Assembly (NCBI RefSeq): GCF_000017265.1
Contig: NC_011144.1
Coordinates: 3,636,001-3,700,000 of the forward strand
DNA length: 64,000 nt
Direction: 5' to 3'
DNA from: Phenylobacterium zucineum HLK1
Lineage (GTDB): Bacteria; Pseudomonadota; Alphaproteobacteria; Caulobacterales; Caulobacteraceae
The notes below the pieces were generated by a model. The model was given only the letters and a program-made list of their open reading frames with translations. It did not search any database and was not told where the DNA came from. Shown here one piece after another: positions 36,402 through 45,219 of this stretch; the stretch's first letter is position 1; each line of letters begins with the position of its first letter. A program made the translations under genes and the position numbers.

Positions 36402-38066
36402 GTGAGCGTTTCCGATCCTCCCAAGACCCGCGGCGCGATCCGGCAGGTCCTGAGCCAGCGGGGCCGGCGCATGGGCGCGGCCCTGCGGCGCGCGCTCGCC
36501 GCCCGCGCCGGCCTGAACGACAATCTCGAGGACGTGCTCAACGGGATCCTCAACATCTCGTCCGAGGGCATCGTCGTGCTGGACGCCCGGCTGCGCATCC
36601 TGGTGTTCAGCCCCGGCGCCGAGGCGGCCTTCGGCTGGTCGGCGGACGAGATGGTCGGGCAGTCGATCGAGCGCCTGATCCCGCCGGCCCTGCGGGCCTC
36701 GCACCGCAAGCACGTCGAGGCCTTCGCGGCGGGCGAGGCGCAGAGCCGCCGGATGAGCGATCGCAGCGACATCTTCGGCCTGCGTCGCAACGGCGAGGTG
36801 TTCCCCCTGGAGGTGGGGCTCTCGAAGCTGATGACCTCCAAGGGCCAGATCTACACGGCCCTGCTGCGCGACGTCTCCGACCGGCGCGAGGCCGAACAGG
36901 CCCTCGCCCTCGCCGCCGCCGAGGCCCAGGCGGCCAACCAGGCGAAGAGCGCCTTCCTGGCGGCGATGAGCCACGAGATCCGCACGCCGCTGAACGGCGT
37001 GCTGGGCATGGCCCAGGCCATGGCGATGGAGGACCTGCCGCCGCACCAGCGCGAGCGGCTGGAGGTGATCCGTCAGTCCGGGGAGAGCCTGCTCGCCATC
37101 CTCAACGACCTCCTGGACCTCTCGAAGATCGAGGCCGGCAAGCTGGAGCTCGAGGACGCCGAGTTCGACATCCAGGAGCTGGCCCGCGGCGCCCACGCCA
37201 CCTTCGTCGCCGTCGCCGAGGCCAGGGGGCTGGCGTTCGAGGTGGCCGTCGCCCCCGCCGCCCGCGGCGTCTATCGCGGCGATCCGCTGCGGGTGCGGCA
37301 GATCCTGCACAACCTGATCTCGAATGCGCTCAAGTTCACCGAGGCCGGGTCGGTGCGGGTCACGGTCGGCCGCAGCGGCGGGGCGCTGTCGCTCGTCGTC
37401 CAGGACACCGGCATCGGCATTCCGCCCGAGAAGGCCGCCCGCCTGTTCCAGAAGTTCGAGCAGGCCGACGCCTCGACGACCCGGCGGTTCGGCGGCACGG
37501 GGCTCGGCCTCGCCATCTGCCGCGACCTGGCCCAGATGATGGGCGGCTCGATCGGCGTCGAGAGCGCGCCCGGAGAGGGCGCAACGTTCACCGTGCTCCT
37601 GCCGCTGAAGCGCATCGCCCGCGCGCCAGCCCCGCCGACCGCCGCCCCGCCGCCGCCAACCCCGCGGGAGACCGCCTTGAAGGTGCTGGTCGCCGAGGAC
37701 AACGCGGTCAACCAGGTGGTGCTGAAGACCCTGCTGGAGCAGCTCGGCGTCGCCGCCACCGTGGCCCCGGACGGCCGCGCCGCCGTGGCGGCCTGGGAGC
37801 GGGAACCCTGGGACGTGATCCTCATGGACGTCCAGATGCCCGAGATGGACGGACCGACCGCCACCGGCGTGATCCGCCGCCGGGAGGCCGCCGAAGGGCG
37901 GCCGCGCACGCCGATCGTCGGCCTGACCGCCAACGCCATGCAGCACCAGATCGCCGAGTACCGGAACGCCGGCATGGACGACGTGGTGGCCAAGCCCGTG
38001 CAGGTGGACCGGCTGGTCGAGGCCCTGAACGCGGCGGCGGCTCAGCCGGGCGTCAGCGGCGCATAA
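36402..38066 (+). CDS. PAS hybrid sensor histidine kinase
   Basis: A 554-residue cytoplasmic hybrid kinase without transmembrane segments: PAS domain (about 48-165, IVVLDARLRILVFSPGAEAAFG), HisKA with phospho-His in AMSHEIRTPLNGVL, HATPase (LISNALKFTEAG, DTGIGIPP, GGTGLGLAI), an Ala/Pro linker and a complete C-terminal receiver (VAEDNAVNQVV, LMDVQMPEMDG, VAKPVQ). Start GTG 36402. It begins 81 bases after the HTH-BLUF gene, and its stop overlaps the convergent FkbM gene by 25 bases. No Hpt or cognate regulator lies nearby apart from the chemotaxis cluster; the signal is unknown. Confidence 0.92.
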   Translation: MSVSDPPKTRGAIRQVLSQRGRRMGAALRRALAARAGLNDNLEDVLNGILNISSEGIVVLDARLRILVFSPGAEAAFGWSADEMVGQSIERLIPPALRASHRKHVEAFAAGEAQSRRMSDRSDIFGLRRNGEVFPLEVGLSKLMTSKGQIYTALLRDVSDRREAEQALALAAAEAQAANQAKSAFLAAMSHEIRTPLNGVLGMAQAMAMEDLPPHQRERLEVIRQSGESLLAILNDLLDLSKIEAGKLELEDAEFDIQELARGAHATFVAVAEARGLAFEVAVAPAARGVYRGDPLRVRQILHNLISNALKFTEAGSVRVTVGRSGGALSLVVQDTGIGIPPEKAARLFQKFEQADASTTRRFGGTGLGLAICRDLAQMMGGSIGVESAPGEGATFTVLLPLKRIARAPAPPTAAPPPPTPRETALKVLVAEDNAVNQVVLKTLLEQLGVAATVAPDGRAAVAAWEREPWDVILMDVQMPEMDGPTATGVIRRREAAEGRPRTPIVGLTANAMQHQIAEYRNAGMDDVVAKPVQVDRLVEALNAAAAQPGVSGA

Positions 38067-38875
38067 CCGTAGGACAGCAGGTAGTCGTAGCCCGCGACGC
38101 TGGGCGGCGCAGGCTCGCCAGGGTCCTGCACCCGCTGCAGCGGCCAGGGCGGCGTAACGCCCGGCGGCGTCGCCACCACGTTCACGTCGCCCACCACCGG
38201 ATTGCCCGGCTTGCCCTTCGGAGAGGCGGGGGTGGCGAATGGGGCGTAGAACCAGTGGACGTCGTAGCCCGCCGCCTGAAACCGGCCGATGGTCGAGGCC
38301 CGCGCCTCCCGATCGCGCCCCGCCGCCTCGATCAGCCAGATCGCCCGGCGGCTCTCGATGAGCCCGCCGGCGCCGTCCAGGACCTGGGCCTCGAAACCCT
38401 CGACGTCGATCTTCACGAGCCGGGTCTCGGGCGGCGCGAGGTCGTCCAGCGTCAGCATCCGCACCGTCTCCTTCGGCGCGTCGAAGCCGAAACCGACGCC
38501 GCCGAAGTTCAGGGATGCGTCCAGCGGCGGAGCCGGGAACCGCGCCAGACCCTCCTTCGGCCCGGCGGCGGCGTGGATCGCCTCGACATTGTAGAGCTGG
38601 TTGTTGAGCGCGTTGGCGGTGAGCAGCCCGGCGAGCCCGCGGTGCGCCTCGATCGAGATCACCCGCCAGTCGGGCCGGCGCCTGGCGAACGGCAGGGAAA
38701 TGGCGCCGACGTTCGCCCCCACGTCGATGAACACGCCCGGCTCGCCGGCGCAGGCGAGCAGGAAGTCCACCTCGGGCCGGGCGAACTCGCCGTACAGCCG
38801 CAGCGACAGGCCGATGGCCCTGTCGCCGGCCGGAACGAGGAAGGTGAGCCCGTAGGCGATCGTGGAGTCCAGCAT
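38042..38875 (-). CDS. FkbM-family methyltransferase
   Basis: A 277-residue SAM-dependent methyltransferase of the FkbM type. Motif I reads VFIDVGANVGAISLPFA, and the family hallmark KIDVEGFEAQVL is present near residue 155. FkbM enzymes O-methylate sugars or polyketides; many bacterial ones act on surface glycans. It lies 43 bases downstream of a glycosyltransferase gene on the same strand, supporting a glycan role. Confidence 0.88.
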   Translation of the reverse strand: MLDSTIAYGLTFLVPAGDRAIGLSLRLYGEFARPEVDFLLACAGEPGVFIDVGANVGAISLPFARRRPDWRVISIEAHRGLAGLLTANALNNQLYNVEAIHAAAGPKEGLARFPAPPLDASLNFGGVGFGFDAPKETVRMLTLDDLAPPETRLVKIDVEGFEAQVLDGAGGLIESRRAIWLIEAAGRDREARASTIGRFQAAGYDVHWFYAPFATPASPKGKPGNPVVGDVNVVATPPGVTPPWPLQRVQDPGEPAPPSVAGYDYLLSYGYAPLTPG

Positions 38876-38918
38876 CGCCCTCGGATAACACGGCGCCGCC
38901 GGCTGGCAATCTCCGGCG

Positions 38919-40555
38919 TCAGCCGGGCCCCAGCGTCACGAACCCCATCTTGGCCAAGACGCCGGCCGCGTTGACCACGCTGCGCAGGGGCCGCCCCAGC
39001 GCCTCGGCCGCCGCAGCCGCCGTCAGCGGCCCCTGCTCGAGGAGACCCCATAGCGGCGCAACCGCGCCGGCCGCGGCGGCTCCGCCTGGATAAAGCGCAT
39101 GCCCAGCGAGCACGCGGTAGGCGGCGGGGTCGGCCTCCGGCCGCAACGCGATCGTCGTCTCGCCGGAAATCGCACGGGTTGGGTAGCTCGCGAAGGCGGT
39201 GAAGGGCTCGAGCTGCCCGCCGCTGCGCGGGGTCTGGACGTCCCCGCCCTCGGTGCGGCGGCGGGCGTCCAGCTCCGCCCACAGGGAGCCATAGGCCGCG
39301 TAGACGTGCGACCAGTCGAAGATCGCGCGGGCGTGCGCCTGGCCGGCCGCGCCCATGCGGCGCCGCAGCCCGGGACTGGCGATCAGCTCGGCCAGCGCCG
39401 CCACGAGCCGCTCGGCGTCCACCGAGGTGGCGGCCGCCGCGCCCCAGCTGAGCATGTCGTCTGTGATCGTCCGCCCCTGATGGGCGAACGCCAGGTGGTT
39501 TCCGAGACCCGGCGAGGGTGCCCAGGTCGGGACGAGGAATCCGTCCACCCCGTCGCGCACCGTGTCGCGATAGCCGTCCCAGTCGCTGGCGACGACCGGC
39601 AGGCCCGTGGCCATCGCTTCCAGGGGGTCAGGCCGAAGGTCTCCTGGATGTTGTCCGAAAGCGAGACGAACAGATCGGCGCCTGACCAGGCGAGCGACCG
39701 CGCCGCCGCGTCGTTTCCGTCGACCGAGATCCGGCGCAGGCCGGGTGCGAGCAGCGCGGGGCCGGTGCGGAAGGCCTCCTCGTCGTTTGGAGTCTTGGGA
39801 TAGCCGCACTCGATCAGCGCCACCCGGGCGCCGGCGCGCGCGGCTGCGGCTGCGAGGCCCTGGTAGGTCTGCCCTGGATGGGTCTTCGACATCAGCGACA
39901 GCCGTCCGACGAAGAGAGCAACGACCTCGTCCTCAGCCAGCCCGAGCGCCGCCCGCGCCGCCGCACGGCCTTCCTGCAGGCGCGCGAAGTCGTCGCAATG
40001 GACGCCCAAGGGAATGACGGGAAGCTGCGGGAGCCGGGGCTCCGCCGCCGCGCCGTAGCGCCAGCGCGCATACTCGCATTCGGCGGCGAACACCTCGCGG
40101 ACGACCGACTGCAGCGCCCGGGAGGGGCAGACCAGCGCGTCCCAGGGCATGAGGGGCTCGCGCACCAGCTGGGCGAGGTCGGCGAGGCGGTCGAAGACCG
40201 TATGCGCCACCGCAGTGATCGAATAGCGCCCGACGCCGGTCCAGGCGCGGGTCCAGACCTCGGCCTGCACGCCGGGATCGAGGCGGTGGATCACCCCCTG
40301 GGCGGCCAGGGCCTCGACGTCGGTCGTCAGCAGCCACCGCGCCTCGGCCGCCGGGTCGATCGCCCGGACCGCGCTCGCGAACTCGGGGCCGTGGTGGTCC
40401 TCGTAGCCGTAGCCGGTCACCGGCGCGCCGCCCCCGGCTGGGGCAGTGGCCTGCACGGCGGCCCGCAGGAATGCGGCGTTCGCCACCCGCCGCCCCAGCG
40501 CTCGGCCTTTCAGGCCGTAGGTGTCGGGCGTGAAGCTGAGCGCGGCGTGGATCAT
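38919..40555 (-). pseudogene. frameshifted GT4-like glycosyltransferase
   Basis: Two frames on the minus strand encode one glycosyltransferase. The first (from ATG 40555) runs through LFVSLSDNIQETFGLTP, and the second resumes with LEAMATGLPVVASDWDGYRDTV, the conserved GT4 C-terminal motif. The break lies at a run of five C (plus-strand GGGGG 39623-39627); a sixth C would restore a 545-residue protein. The C-terminal ~100 residues (LWGLLEQGPLTAAAAAEALG) look like an added winged-helix-type domain. It is paired with FkbM and may modify a surface glycan. The shift is real decay or a homopolymer sequencing error. Confidence 0.78.
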
Positions 40556-40603
40556 TGGACCCTGCGGGAGAGAGCCGATCCTGATCGATGGTCTTCAGGA
40601 GAT

Positions 40604-40692
40604 GGCGGAGAGGGAGGGATTCGAACCCTCGATACCCTTGCGAGTATGCCGCATTTCGAGTGCGGTGCTTTCAACCACTCAGCCACCTCTCC
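40604..40692 (-). tRNA. tRNA-Ser (anticodon CGA)
   Basis: 89 bases on the minus strand, with CCA encoded. The acceptor stem GGAGAGG pairs with CCTCTCC; the anticodon stem CCGCA/TGCGG encloses loop CTCGAAA, giving anticodon CGA (40656-40658) for codon UCG. A long variable arm (TACTCGCAAGGGTA) is the class II hallmark of serine tRNAs, and the T arm has GGTTCGAATCC. It reads one of the commonest serine codons expected in a GC-rich genome. Confidence 0.96.
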
Positions 40693-40780
40693 GAGCCGGG
40701 TGCGAGGCCGTCCGCGGAGGGGGCCTGCCGAGTGAGCGGCGGAACCTACTCATCCGCCCTCGGCTCCGCAAGGGGCTGCG

Positions 40781-41203
40781 TCACTTCGGATAGAGGATCA
40801 TCTGCGTGCAGCGGAACAGGGCCATGGTCTTGCCGGTGGTCTCGTTCCTGGCCTCGGCGTCCCAGACCTGGGTCATGCGCCCGCCGTGGACCAGCCGGGC
40901 CTCGCAGGAGACGACCTCGCCCTCCTTTGCGGTGGCGAGATAGTTGGCCTTCAGCTCGATGGTCGTGAAGCCGCTCGCCCCCTCGGGCGCGGAGGCCATG
41001 CAGGCGTAGCCGCAGGCGGAGTCCCCGAGGGCGATCACCGAGGCGGCGTGGAGGAAGCCGTTCGGGGCCGTGTGCCCCTTGCGGACCGTGAAGCGGCCCC
41101 GCGCGCGGCCGTTCGCCACCTCCTCCCATTCGAGGCCGAGCTCGCCCGGCAGCGTGCCCTTCTGCCGCTCGGCGAACTGCGCCGCCAAATCGCCGTCCAT
41201 CAT
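40781..41203 (-). CDS. PaaI-family hotdog thioesterase
   Basis: A 140-residue single-hotdog acyl-CoA thioesterase. GHTAPNGFLHAASVIALGDSACGYA carries the conserved Asn/His and acidic catalytic region of the PaaI/YbdB group, and FTTIELKANYLATAKEGEVV is the second conserved strand. It hydrolyses aromatic or medium-chain acyl-CoAs. GGGAGG precedes ATG 41203 (41200 also possible). It overlaps the preceding thioesterase gene by 4 bases, so two hotdog paralogues form an operon, perhaps a heteromeric enzyme. Confidence 0.88.
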   Translation of the reverse strand: MMDGDLAAQFAERQKGTLPGELGLEWEEVANGRARGRFTVRKGHTAPNGFLHAASVIALGDSACGYACMASAPEGASGFTTIELKANYLATAKEGEVVSCEARLVHGGRMTQVWDAEARNETTGKTMALFRCTQMILYPK

Positions 41204-41664
41204 GCCTGGCCTCCCTTCAATCGGTCGAAGGCGCGGACCGCCATCGAGGCCAGCGCCACCGCGCAGAGCGTCTCGACGCCGTCCTTCACCGCATAGACCC
41301 GCGCCTCCACGGGGATCAGCGTGCGCCCGGCCTTGATCGTCTCGGCCCGGCAGACGAGCCGCTCGCCCACGCCGGGCGCGACGAAATTGATCTTGTACTC
41401 GGCGGTGAGCACCGTCTCGCCGTCGCGCACGACGGTCGCGGCCGCCGCCGCCGTGGCGTCGTCCACCAGGAAGCCGATCGCCCCGCCGTGGAAGAAGCCG
41501 TTCTGCTGGGCCACCTCCTTGCGGAACGGGAGCGACAGCACGACCCGCCCCGGCGCGACCTCGTCGATGCGGACGTCCAGGTGGTGCAGCATGCCCTGGC
41601 CGTTCAGGCCTGCATGGATGCGTTCGCGGATCGTCGCGAACCCGGGCTCGGCTGTCTCGCTCAT
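41200..41664 (-). CDS. PaaI-family hotdog thioesterase
   Basis: A 154-residue hotdog protein: QQNGFFHGGAIGFLVDDATAAAA contains the PaaI-type HGG catalytic stretch, and LTAEYKINFVAPGVGERLVC the second core strand. It likely acts on acyl-CoA in the cytoplasm. First of a two-gene thioesterase operon (ATGA overlap) that is divergent from the thiolase-like gene, linking both to the acyl-CoA catabolic cluster to the right. Confidence 0.88.
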   Translation of the reverse strand: MSETAEPGFATIRERIHAGLNGQGMLHHLDVRIDEVAPGRVVLSLPFRKEVAQQNGFFHGGAIGFLVDDATAAAAATVVRDGETVLTAEYKINFVAPGVGERLVCRAETIKAGRTLIPVEARVYAVKDGVETLCAVALASMAVRAFDRLKGGQA

Positions 41665-41833
41665 CGTGATTCCCCCACGCCTTCACGGTCGAGGTAGGAA
41701 GCGGACCTTGCGGAAACCAAGACCTGGCGTCAGCCCCTTCGCGCGCGGGTTCCCCGCCGTCACGATTGCAGGCCTGAGGCCCGGCGCGCTAAGCCCTCGT
41801 CCGATCCTTCGAAAGCCGGGTTTGGGGAGGCGC

Positions 41834-43027
41834 ATGAGCATCAGGGGCCAGGCCTATGTGATGGGGGCGTTCGAGCACCCCACGCGCGATGCGCCGGAAA
41901 AGACCACCGCACAGCTGCACGCCGAGAGCGCCCGCGGCGCCCTGGCGGACGCCGGCCTCTCGTTCGCGGACGTCGACGGCTATTTCTGCGCAGGCGACGC
42001 CCCTGGGTTCGGCGGCCTGTCGATGGTCGACTACATGGGCCTGCGCAACGTCCGGCACCTGGACTCCACCGAGATGGGCGGCTCGTCCTACATCGCCCAC
42101 GTGGGGCACGCGGCCCAGGCGATCGCGGCGGGCAAGTGCAGGGTCGCGCTGATCACCCTGGCCGGGCGGCCGCGCAACGGCGGCAACCGGCCCGGCGCGA
42201 GCATGCGGCCCGGCGGCGGCGGAACGGGGCTGTCGGACGGCCCGCCCGAAGCCGGCTTCGAGCACATCTACGGCGGCTCGACCCACAACACCTACGGCAT
42301 GGCCGCCATGCGCCACATGCACGAGTACGGCACGACCTCGGAACAGCTCGCCTGGATCAAGGTGGCCGCCAGCCACCACGCCCAGTGGAACGAGCACGCC
42401 TTCCTGAAGAACGTGGTCACCGTCGAGGAGGTGGTGAACTCGCGGATGATCTCGGATCCGCTGCACCTCCTGGACTGCTGCGTCGTCACCGACGGCGGCG
42501 GCGCCCTGGTGGTGACCAGCCCCGAGATCGCGAAGAGCCTGAACCGGCCGAAGGTGCGCGTGCTGGGCGCCGGCGAGGCGCCGAAGGGGCAGATGGGCGG
42601 GGACCTCGACCTGACCTATTCGGGGGCGGTGTGGTCGGGGCCGCGGGCGTTCGAGGAGGCCGGCGTCACGCCCGCCGACATCAAGTACGCCTCGATCTAC
42701 GACAGCTTCACCATCACGGTGCTGATCCAGCTGGAGGACCTGGGCTTCTGCGCCAAGGGCGAGGGCGGCCGGTTCGTGGCCGACGGAAACCTGATCTCCG
42801 GCGTCGGCAAGCTGCCCTTCAACACCGACGGCGGCGGCCTGTGCAACAACCACCCCACCAACCGCGGCGGCATGACCAAGGTGATCGAGGCCGTGCGCCA
42901 ACTGCGCGGCGAGGCTCATCCGAAGGTGCAGGCGCCGAACTGCGACCTGGCCATCGCCCACGGCACCGGCGGCTCGCTGGGGATCCGCCACGGCTCCGCG
43001 ACCGTGATCCTGGAACGGGAGGCTTGA
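41834..43027 (+). CDS. thiolase-fold protein lacking the thiolase nucleophile (Ltp2-like)
   Basis: A 397-residue member of the SCP2/Ltp branch of the thiolase superfamily. The position of the thiolase cysteine reads STEMGGSSYIAHVGHA, without Cys; NEAF is replaced by IYDSFTITV and GHPxGATG by CNNHPTNRGGMT, while HGTGGSLGIRHG remains. Such proteins pair with a Zn-ribbon/OB-fold (DUF35) subunit, as the retro-aldolase Ltp2-ChsH2 does in steroid side-chain breakdown. The partner gene follows after 2 bases. A C-C lyase reaction on a CoA thioester is more likely than thiolysis, but the substrate is unknown. Confidence 0.82.
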   Translation: MSIRGQAYVMGAFEHPTRDAPEKTTAQLHAESARGALADAGLSFADVDGYFCAGDAPGFGGLSMVDYMGLRNVRHLDSTEMGGSSYIAHVGHAAQAIAAGKCRVALITLAGRPRNGGNRPGASMRPGGGGTGLSDGPPEAGFEHIYGGSTHNTYGMAAMRHMHEYGTTSEQLAWIKVAASHHAQWNEHAFLKNVVTVEEVVNSRMISDPLHLLDCCVVTDGGGALVVTSPEIAKSLNRPKVRVLGAGEAPKGQMGGDLDLTYSGAVWSGPRAFEEAGVTPADIKYASIYDSFTITVLIQLEDLGFCAKGEGGRFVADGNLISGVGKLPFNTDGGGLCNNHPTNRGGMTKVIEAVRQLRGEAHPKVQAPNCDLAIAHGTGGSLGIRHGSATVILEREA

Positions 43028-43029
43028 GC

Positions 43030-43431
43030 ATGTCCGAGGTCATGAGCCGGCCGATCCCGGCCCCGCCGGTCACCGTCGAGAGCAAGCCCTTCTGGGACGC
43101 CGCCTCCGAGGGACGCTTCCTCATCAAGCGCTGCACGGCGTGCGCGAAGGCCCACTGGTATCCGCGGACCATCTGCCCCTTCTGCGCCTCGGACGCGACG
43201 GTGTGGGAGGAAAGCCCCGGCGAGGGCGAGGTCTACAGCTTCTCCATCATGCGCCGCTCGCCGACCGGCCCGTACGCCCTGGCCTACGTCACCCTGAACG
43301 AGGGCCCCCGAGTGCTGACCAACATCGTGGACGTGACGCCCGAGGACCTGAGGATCGGCATGCGGGTGAAAGTGCGCTTCCAGGAGACCGAGGGCGAAGG
43401 CCCGCCGGCGCCGGTTTTCGCCCCCGCCTAA
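43030..43431 (+). CDS. Zn-ribbon OB-fold (DUF35) protein
   Basis: A 133-residue protein: an N-terminal helix, a zinc ribbon with two CxxC pairs (CTAC and CPFC) around residues 35-52, and a C-terminal OB fold (GEVYSFSIMRRSP, VLTNIVDVTPEDLRIG). DUF35 proteins are obligate partners of non-canonical thiolases and bind the acyl-CoA. It starts 2 bases after the thiolase-like stop, so the two are almost certainly co-translated and form one enzyme. Confidence 0.9.
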   Translation: MSEVMSRPIPAPPVTVESKPFWDAASEGRFLIKRCTACAKAHWYPRTICPFCASDATVWEESPGEGEVYSFSIMRRSPTGPYALAYVTLNEGPRVLTNIVDVTPEDLRIGMRVKVRFQETEGEGPPAPVFAPA

Positions 43432-43602
43432 GGGCGGCGACCAAGATCGAAGCCGCGTGGACCCGACCCATCAAATGAGTATTCGATCACCTGGAGCGGT
43501 CATCAAAGTAGAAGACCTTGCGCCAATTCACGATTTTGCGACGGCCGCTTTGTGTATAGAGTGGCGTCACGGTCGGGGGGTTACGGTTCAGGGAGATTGA
43601 AA

Positions 43603-43914
43603 GTGAAGCTTCGACTGATCACCGTCGCCGCGATCGCGACCGCCGCCGGCCTCGCCGCCTGCCAGCAGCGCACCGAAGAGCCCGCCGAAGTGACCGCGCC
43701 GCCCGCCGATGCGGCGACCACCGGCACGATGGGCGACACCGGCGCCATGGCTCCCGCTCCGGCCCCGGGGACGATGGGCGACACGACCGGGACGACCGGC
43801 ACGATGGGCGACACCACGGGAACGATGGGCGCGACGACCCCGCCCCCCACCACGACCCCGCCGCCGACCGACGGCACGGGCACGACCGGCTCCACCACCA
43901 CCCCGCCGCAGTAG
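43603..43914 (+). CDS. low-complexity Gly/Thr/Met/Asp-repeat lipoprotein
   Basis: A 103-residue predicted lipoprotein. GTG 43603 is chosen because AGGGAG stands 7 bases upstream. The signal peptide ends in a lipobox LAAC at about residue 20. The mature chain is low-complexity: GTMGDT occurs three times among Thr/Gly/Pro stretches and it ends in Pro/Thr tails. No family is recognised. The 171 bases upstream are AT-rich and gene-free. It could be a flexible surface or spacer lipoprotein, or a repeat-variable gene. Confidence 0.65.
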   Translation: MKLRLITVAAIATAAGLAACQQRTEEPAEVTAPPADAATTGTMGDTGAMAPAPAPGTMGDTTGTTGTMGDTTGTMGATTPPPTTTPPPTDGTGTTGSTTTPPQ

Positions 43915-43924
43915 GCGGACCCGG

Positions 43925-45148
43925 CTACCCGGCCTTCGCCGGGTCGCTCACCTCGGCGAGCACCTCCTCGGTGTGCTCGCCGAGCCTGGGCGCGTGACGC
44001 CGGATGTTCGCCGGCGACTTCGAGAACTTCACCGGCGGCTTGATCATCCGGTAGCGGCCGACCTCGGCGTGCTCGTAGGTCTGGAAGAAGTCCACCGCCT
44101 GCAGGTGCGGATCGGCGTCCAGGTCCTCGAACGTGTTGGTCTTCACCACCGGGATCGACAGCGGCTTGAGGATGTCGAGCCACTCCTGGGTCGTCTTGGT
44201 GGCCGCGGCCTGCTCGATGAGGCCGTAGAGCTCGCGCGTGTGCTTCGCCCGCGTCGCATAGTCGGCGAAGCGGGGATCGGATTTCACCGCCTCGCCGAAA
44301 CCCGCAGCGTCGAAGAACTGGTCCCACTGCCGGTCGGTGTAGGGCAGCAGGCCGATGTAGCCGTCCTTGGTCCGGAACGGCTTGCGGTTGGGATTGATCA
44401 CCCGCTGGTAGCCCCACTGGCCGGTCGGCGGCTCGTAGGCGCGGTCGTAGAGGTGCTCGACCAGCAGGAAGCTCGTCACGCACTCGTACATCGGCACTTC
44501 CACGAACTGGCCCTCGCCGGTGCGCTGGCGGTGCAGCAGGGCGGCGGTGACGCTCTGGGCGAAGAAGAGGCCCGAGACCTTGTCGGCGATCAGCGTCGGC
44601 AGGATGCGCGGAACCGGGTTCCCGTCCGTGCGCGGCAGGATGTCGGCCATGCCCGAGGCCGACTGGATCAGGTCGTCGTAGGCGGGCTCGCCCGCATAGG
44701 GCCCGTCCGAGCCGTAGCCGGCGGCGTGAGCGTAGACGATGTCGGGCCGTACCTGCGCCACATCCTCGTAGGCCAGGCCCAGGCGCTTCAGGCCCTCGTA
44801 GCGGATCGAGGTGGCGAAGACGTCGCAGGTGCGGATCAGCCGCCGCAGGGCGCGCCGCGCGCTCTCCTGCTTCAGGTCCAAGAGGATCGAGCGCTTGTTG
44901 CGGTTGATGGTCAGGAAGATCGGGCCCATGTCGCGCGGACAGCCCTCGGGCGTGTGGCCCGCCCAGCGCATGATGTCGCCGCCGTCGCCGCGGCCCGAGC
45001 CGGGGTCCTCCAGCTTGATCACATCGGCGCCCTGGTCGGCCAGGATCTGGGTGCCGTAGGCGCCGTTCACGACGCTGGTGAGGTCCAGGACCCGGATCCC
45101 GGCGAGCGGTCCGGTGGCCTTGTCCGCAAGCCGCTTGGCTTCCCCCAC
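43925..45148 (-). CDS. CaiB/BaiF-family (class III) CoA-transferase
   Basis: A 407-residue CoA-transferase. The N-terminal signature LAGIRVLDLTSVVNGAYGTQILADQGADVIKLEDP and the catalytic aspartate in PAYDDLIQSASG are intact. It moves CoA between a carboxylate and an acyl-CoA by a ping-pong or ternary mechanism. GTG 45148 is favoured (GGGGAG 7 bases before it). It is divergent from the acyl-CoA dehydrogenase gene by 71 bases and probably activates the substrate of the cluster. Confidence 0.9.
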   Translation of the reverse strand: MGEAKRLADKATGPLAGIRVLDLTSVVNGAYGTQILADQGADVIKLEDPGSGRGDGGDIMRWAGHTPEGCPRDMGPIFLTINRNKRSILLDLKQESARRALRRLIRTCDVFATSIRYEGLKRLGLAYEDVAQVRPDIVYAHAAGYGSDGPYAGEPAYDDLIQSASGMADILPRTDGNPVPRILPTLIADKVSGLFFAQSVTAALLHRQRTGEGQFVEVPMYECVTSFLLVEHLYDRAYEPPTGQWGYQRVINPNRKPFRTKDGYIGLLPYTDRQWDQFFDAAGFGEAVKSDPRFADYATRAKHTRELYGLIEQAAATKTTQEWLDILKPLSIPVVKTNTFEDLDADPHLQAVDFFQTYEHAEVGRYRMIKPPVKFSKSPANIRRHAPRLGEHTEEVLAEVSDPAKAG

Positions 45149-45219
45149 GTTACGTCTCCCCTGTGACCGGCGCATCGCTATGATGCCACCACAACACCAA
45201 TTTCCGCCGGGGGAGGCCA

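Noticed and set aside
40604..40692. tRNA-Ser as an attachment site for an integrated island
   Set aside because: No integrase, no partial tRNA repeat and no mobility genes were found on either side.
43709..43914. Short repeats in the lipoprotein gene as a CRISPR array
   Set aside because: The repeats are in-frame coding units without regular unique spacers, and no cas genes are present.
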